64,000 bases of DNA from Rhytidiadelphus loreus (taxonomy: Eukaryota; Streptophyta; Bryopsida; Hypnales; Hylocomiaceae). The notes under the pieces were generated by a model. That model ran no database searches, was not told the origin of the DNA, and saw only the letters and a list, made by a program, of their open reading frames with translations. Shown piece by piece: positions 61,648-64,000 of the stretch. Where the stretch lies: assembly GCA_947034895.1 (NCBI GenBank), contig OX344764.1, positions 47,969,348-48,033,347 on the forward strand, in the 5' to 3' direction. How positions within the stretch are numbered: the stretch's first letter is position 1; each line of letters opens with the position of its first letter. Position numbers and translations under genes: made by a program.

Positions 61648-62292
61648 TTAACCCCTAAATGCCCAAGGCACCAAAATATGGTGTTTGCAAAACTTTGAAG
61701 TTAAATAAATCCTAGCCAATTTGCTATTTTTAGTATTTTATATTTTTTAAATGTTCTTCTTGAAGTCTAGTTTTGCCTCCAAAAGTCCGATCTTGAAAAT
61801 AAATGACAATGATTTTTCTATAAGAGATTTTGTGCACAGGTACCTTGTGCAATCTTGACTTTCTATAGTGTTAAGAGCTCTTGGAAATGAGCCTCAAATA
61901 CACTAGATCTTGGAGAAAAAATCACATTCTAAATTCATTTAAAAAAGTTGTAGAGTGAATTTTGAGAAGTTGTAAATTGATTTGGATTCTTCAAGTTAGG
62001 CCCATTAACCTCATATTTTTTTGGTCATCAACTTTTTAAATTTGACTTGCAAAAAAGACTTCAATTCGTTTTTGCAATTTTAGCACCCTCATAATCAAAC
62101 ATTATAATCTTTCACTTCATAAGTGATATTGTTGTGCTTTCTTTTCCTATGCAATCTCTAACAAGTCTAGTTTGAATTTGTACGGTTACAATTTCAGAAA
62201 AATCAAAACATCTTATCAAAATGTTGGCATTTTGTTCAATTTAGAGCAGTTTTCAGGAAGCTAAAAACATGCCTTGGGCATTTAGGGGTTAA
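61648..62292. mobile_element. TTAA-bounded element, copy H (645 bp)
   Basis: It starts TTAA-CCCCTAAATGCCCAAGGC and ends GCCTTGGGCATTTAGGGG-TTAA, a perfect 18-bp terminal inverted repeat with TTAA on both sides. Its interior aligns with 37,292-37,855. It lies 155 bp after the peroxidase stop codon, so it may affect the 3' untranslated region or polyadenylation. Confidence 0.85.
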
Positions 62293-63645
62293 AGACAAAA
62301 AAATTCTCCAGAAACTTAAGTTGTAGGATGATATTGAGATATTCTTGATATTCTTGAATATTTAGATATGTAATTTGGGCTTCATTGTAAGACTCACGTT
62401 GAGTAGCAGAAAGGTTTTGTACTAAATAATTGAACAACGGTTGCGAGACCCGAGTTGGCTGTTGAACATTATCTTCTCTTCCATTCCAAACTACATTGTA
62501 ACCATTTAGATTTTTGAGATCTGAGTTGAGATCTATGTTTGTTTCAAAAGTGTGCACAGCATAGGATTGTGAGTCTCAACTATCTTCCCGCTTGTTTTAC
62601 AATCACCTTGTACTGTATAGCAATGAAAAGGAAGAGAGAGGGTTATGGACTAGGTAACCTTCGAGCTGTAGGAGGCGGTGAGTTGGTTAGAAGATGTAAC
62701 CAACTCTGTCCCCGGATGAAAACTCATGTAATTGTTGTCTTCTTGGATGAATATTGCTTGGTTACGAATGAATTGACCTACTCGTAGATGAAATACTGTC
62801 AAGTAGCCAAATTTACACAATCAAAGTTGGTTACAAATTATTTTTTACTTTGCAAGGTAATATATATTTTTTTAATATATTGATGTGTTAGAAGTAACTA
62901 TAAAGGGTGATTTTTTATCCCATTATGAGAATTAAGAAGGAAAGAGGGAAAATTGGAATCAAAGTTTCTAAAGGCAATATGTAAGGGCCGCTTTACACCT
63001 AGAGACTGGGCCAATTTTTCTTGAGGCCAATTGCACAAAATTTCAGCCCCTTTTTGGGCTGGAGCCGGGCCAGCCTCAACTATTCATTATAATAAGATTA
63101 TACTGGGGGTTGATTCTCCCATATGTAAAGGCCTTCGGGCCAAGAAGCTGGGCCAATTCAATAAATCTAGTAAATTTCAGCCCCTCTCTCTTTCTTTCTA
63201 TTGCCATTTGTACAAGATGGATGAACAAAGACAAAAGGTCTTGGTGGCTCTTGTGCCCTTCATGATTGTGCGATATGTCATGGCAATTTTGCAAAAACTT
63301 GCTTCGCATTAACATTATGTTGCTATGACAATGGATTTTGTTGTGATGGTCGGAGAGGGTAGTGCTTCTAGAAGGACACAAAGCATTTGGATCTATGAGT
63401 AGAGTAATCTTTTGTGGATAGATAATTATTTGGATGTTACTCAATTAAGTTATTCAAGCAACATACAAGCTTACTTCTGGGAATTGTTGATTATTTGTGT
63501 GGTGTCTTATCTCAGCTTCAACCAAGTATCTACATCAGCTCATCACATGTAGAGGCTGAAATCATAGTAGCAAAGGTGATTCAGGCTTGATAAGGCCTCT
63601 AAACAATGAATAAATTGTTAATTCCAGCAAAAAAGGTGATTCAGG
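62293..63645. other. non-coding interval
   Basis: No gene recognised; open frames here lack domain signals. Confidence 0.4.
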
Positions 63646-64000
63646 CTTAATCCCTAAGTGCCTAAGCCTTTCCAAGTGTGTTTTTTCCATGAAAAAAGAG
63701 CATGGGCTTATAATTATCCCCATTGAAGCAAATTGATTTTTTTTCAAAATCTAACCATATGGATGTTTAAAGAGCTTGCTTAGTATGCTCACCAATTTTG
63801 AGTGCAAAATTGCATAAGAGTTGTCGGATTGTAACAAGAGAAATGTACATTTTCTATTTTTAGTATGTTGTCCCTCCCCACAATGTTTCAAAAATTTGTA
63901 CATAAAAGTTTTTGGGGATTGGAGGTGACATGAACAACTACAAATTGTGTTAGCATACTAAAATGCCCTTTCAAAAAACTTAATATCACTTGAAAAGCTA
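63646..64000. mobile_element. TTAA-type element, copy I, cut by the window end
   Basis: It starts TTAA-TCCCTAAGTGCCTAAGCC. The next 350 bp match the reverse complement of 56,930-57,297 at high identity, ending here only because the window ends. Confidence 0.75.

Overview
The window looks like nuclear DNA of a land plant. It carries a plant class III peroxidase with GT-AG introns, a plant-type O-fucosyltransferase-family gene with 12 coding exons, a PARN-like deadenylase with an organelle-type N-terminus, long AT-rich repeat-filled intergenic DNA and many decayed DNA transposons. A bryophyte, lycophyte or fern is my guess from the style of the transposon-type genes; nothing here proves the lineage.

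Layout. (1) 1-15,400 is an unusual accessory block. On the minus strand, 870-5847 is an apparently intact 11-exon gene (about 1202 aa) joining a ParB/sulfiredoxin-like domain (D-G-N-H-R) to a beta-order adenine/cytosine-N methyltransferase-like domain with altered catalytic motifs. On the plus strand, 11,419-15,309 is a large MULE-type transposase with a WRKY-GCM1-like zinc finger and a C-terminal SWIM finger, broken by three in-frame TAG codons and one frameshift. Between these divergent genes lies a 3.6-kb GC-rich tandem array of about 27 units. A palindromic core, CTCGGGRCCGAG, occurs in most array units and at the centre of two ~74-bp imperfect palindromes, one beyond the 3' end of the methyltransferase-like gene and one inside the transposase intron. 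(2) 15,400-20,700 is AT-rich repeat DNA. (3) 20,768-26,848 (minus) is the O-fucosyltransferase-family gene, with a leader region to about 29.7 kb that contains a 439-bp-offset duplication. (4) 29.8-48 kb is a transposon graveyard with a pogo-like DDE pseudogene, a CACTA-ended MITE and many elements bounded by TTAA. (5) 48,013-51,273 (minus) is the PARN-like gene, three coding exons. (6) 51.3-58.8 kb is more repeats. (7) 58,873-61,492 (plus) is the four-exon class III peroxidase. (8) 61.6 kb to the end is further TTAA-bounded elements, one running off the window.

Two themes deserve attention. The first is the ParB-like/methyltransferase-like gene facing a dead transposase across a motif-rich array: the transposase has decayed while its neighbour is preserved, with every exon junction in phase. 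The second is a family of about ten TTAA-flanked, CCCCTAAA-ended non-autonomous elements whose ends look like piggyBac insertions, a superfamily I do not associate with land plants. The three housekeeping genes are complete by splice-site and reading-frame logic. All exon coordinates were read by eye from splice consensus and frame continuity; no transcript evidence was available.
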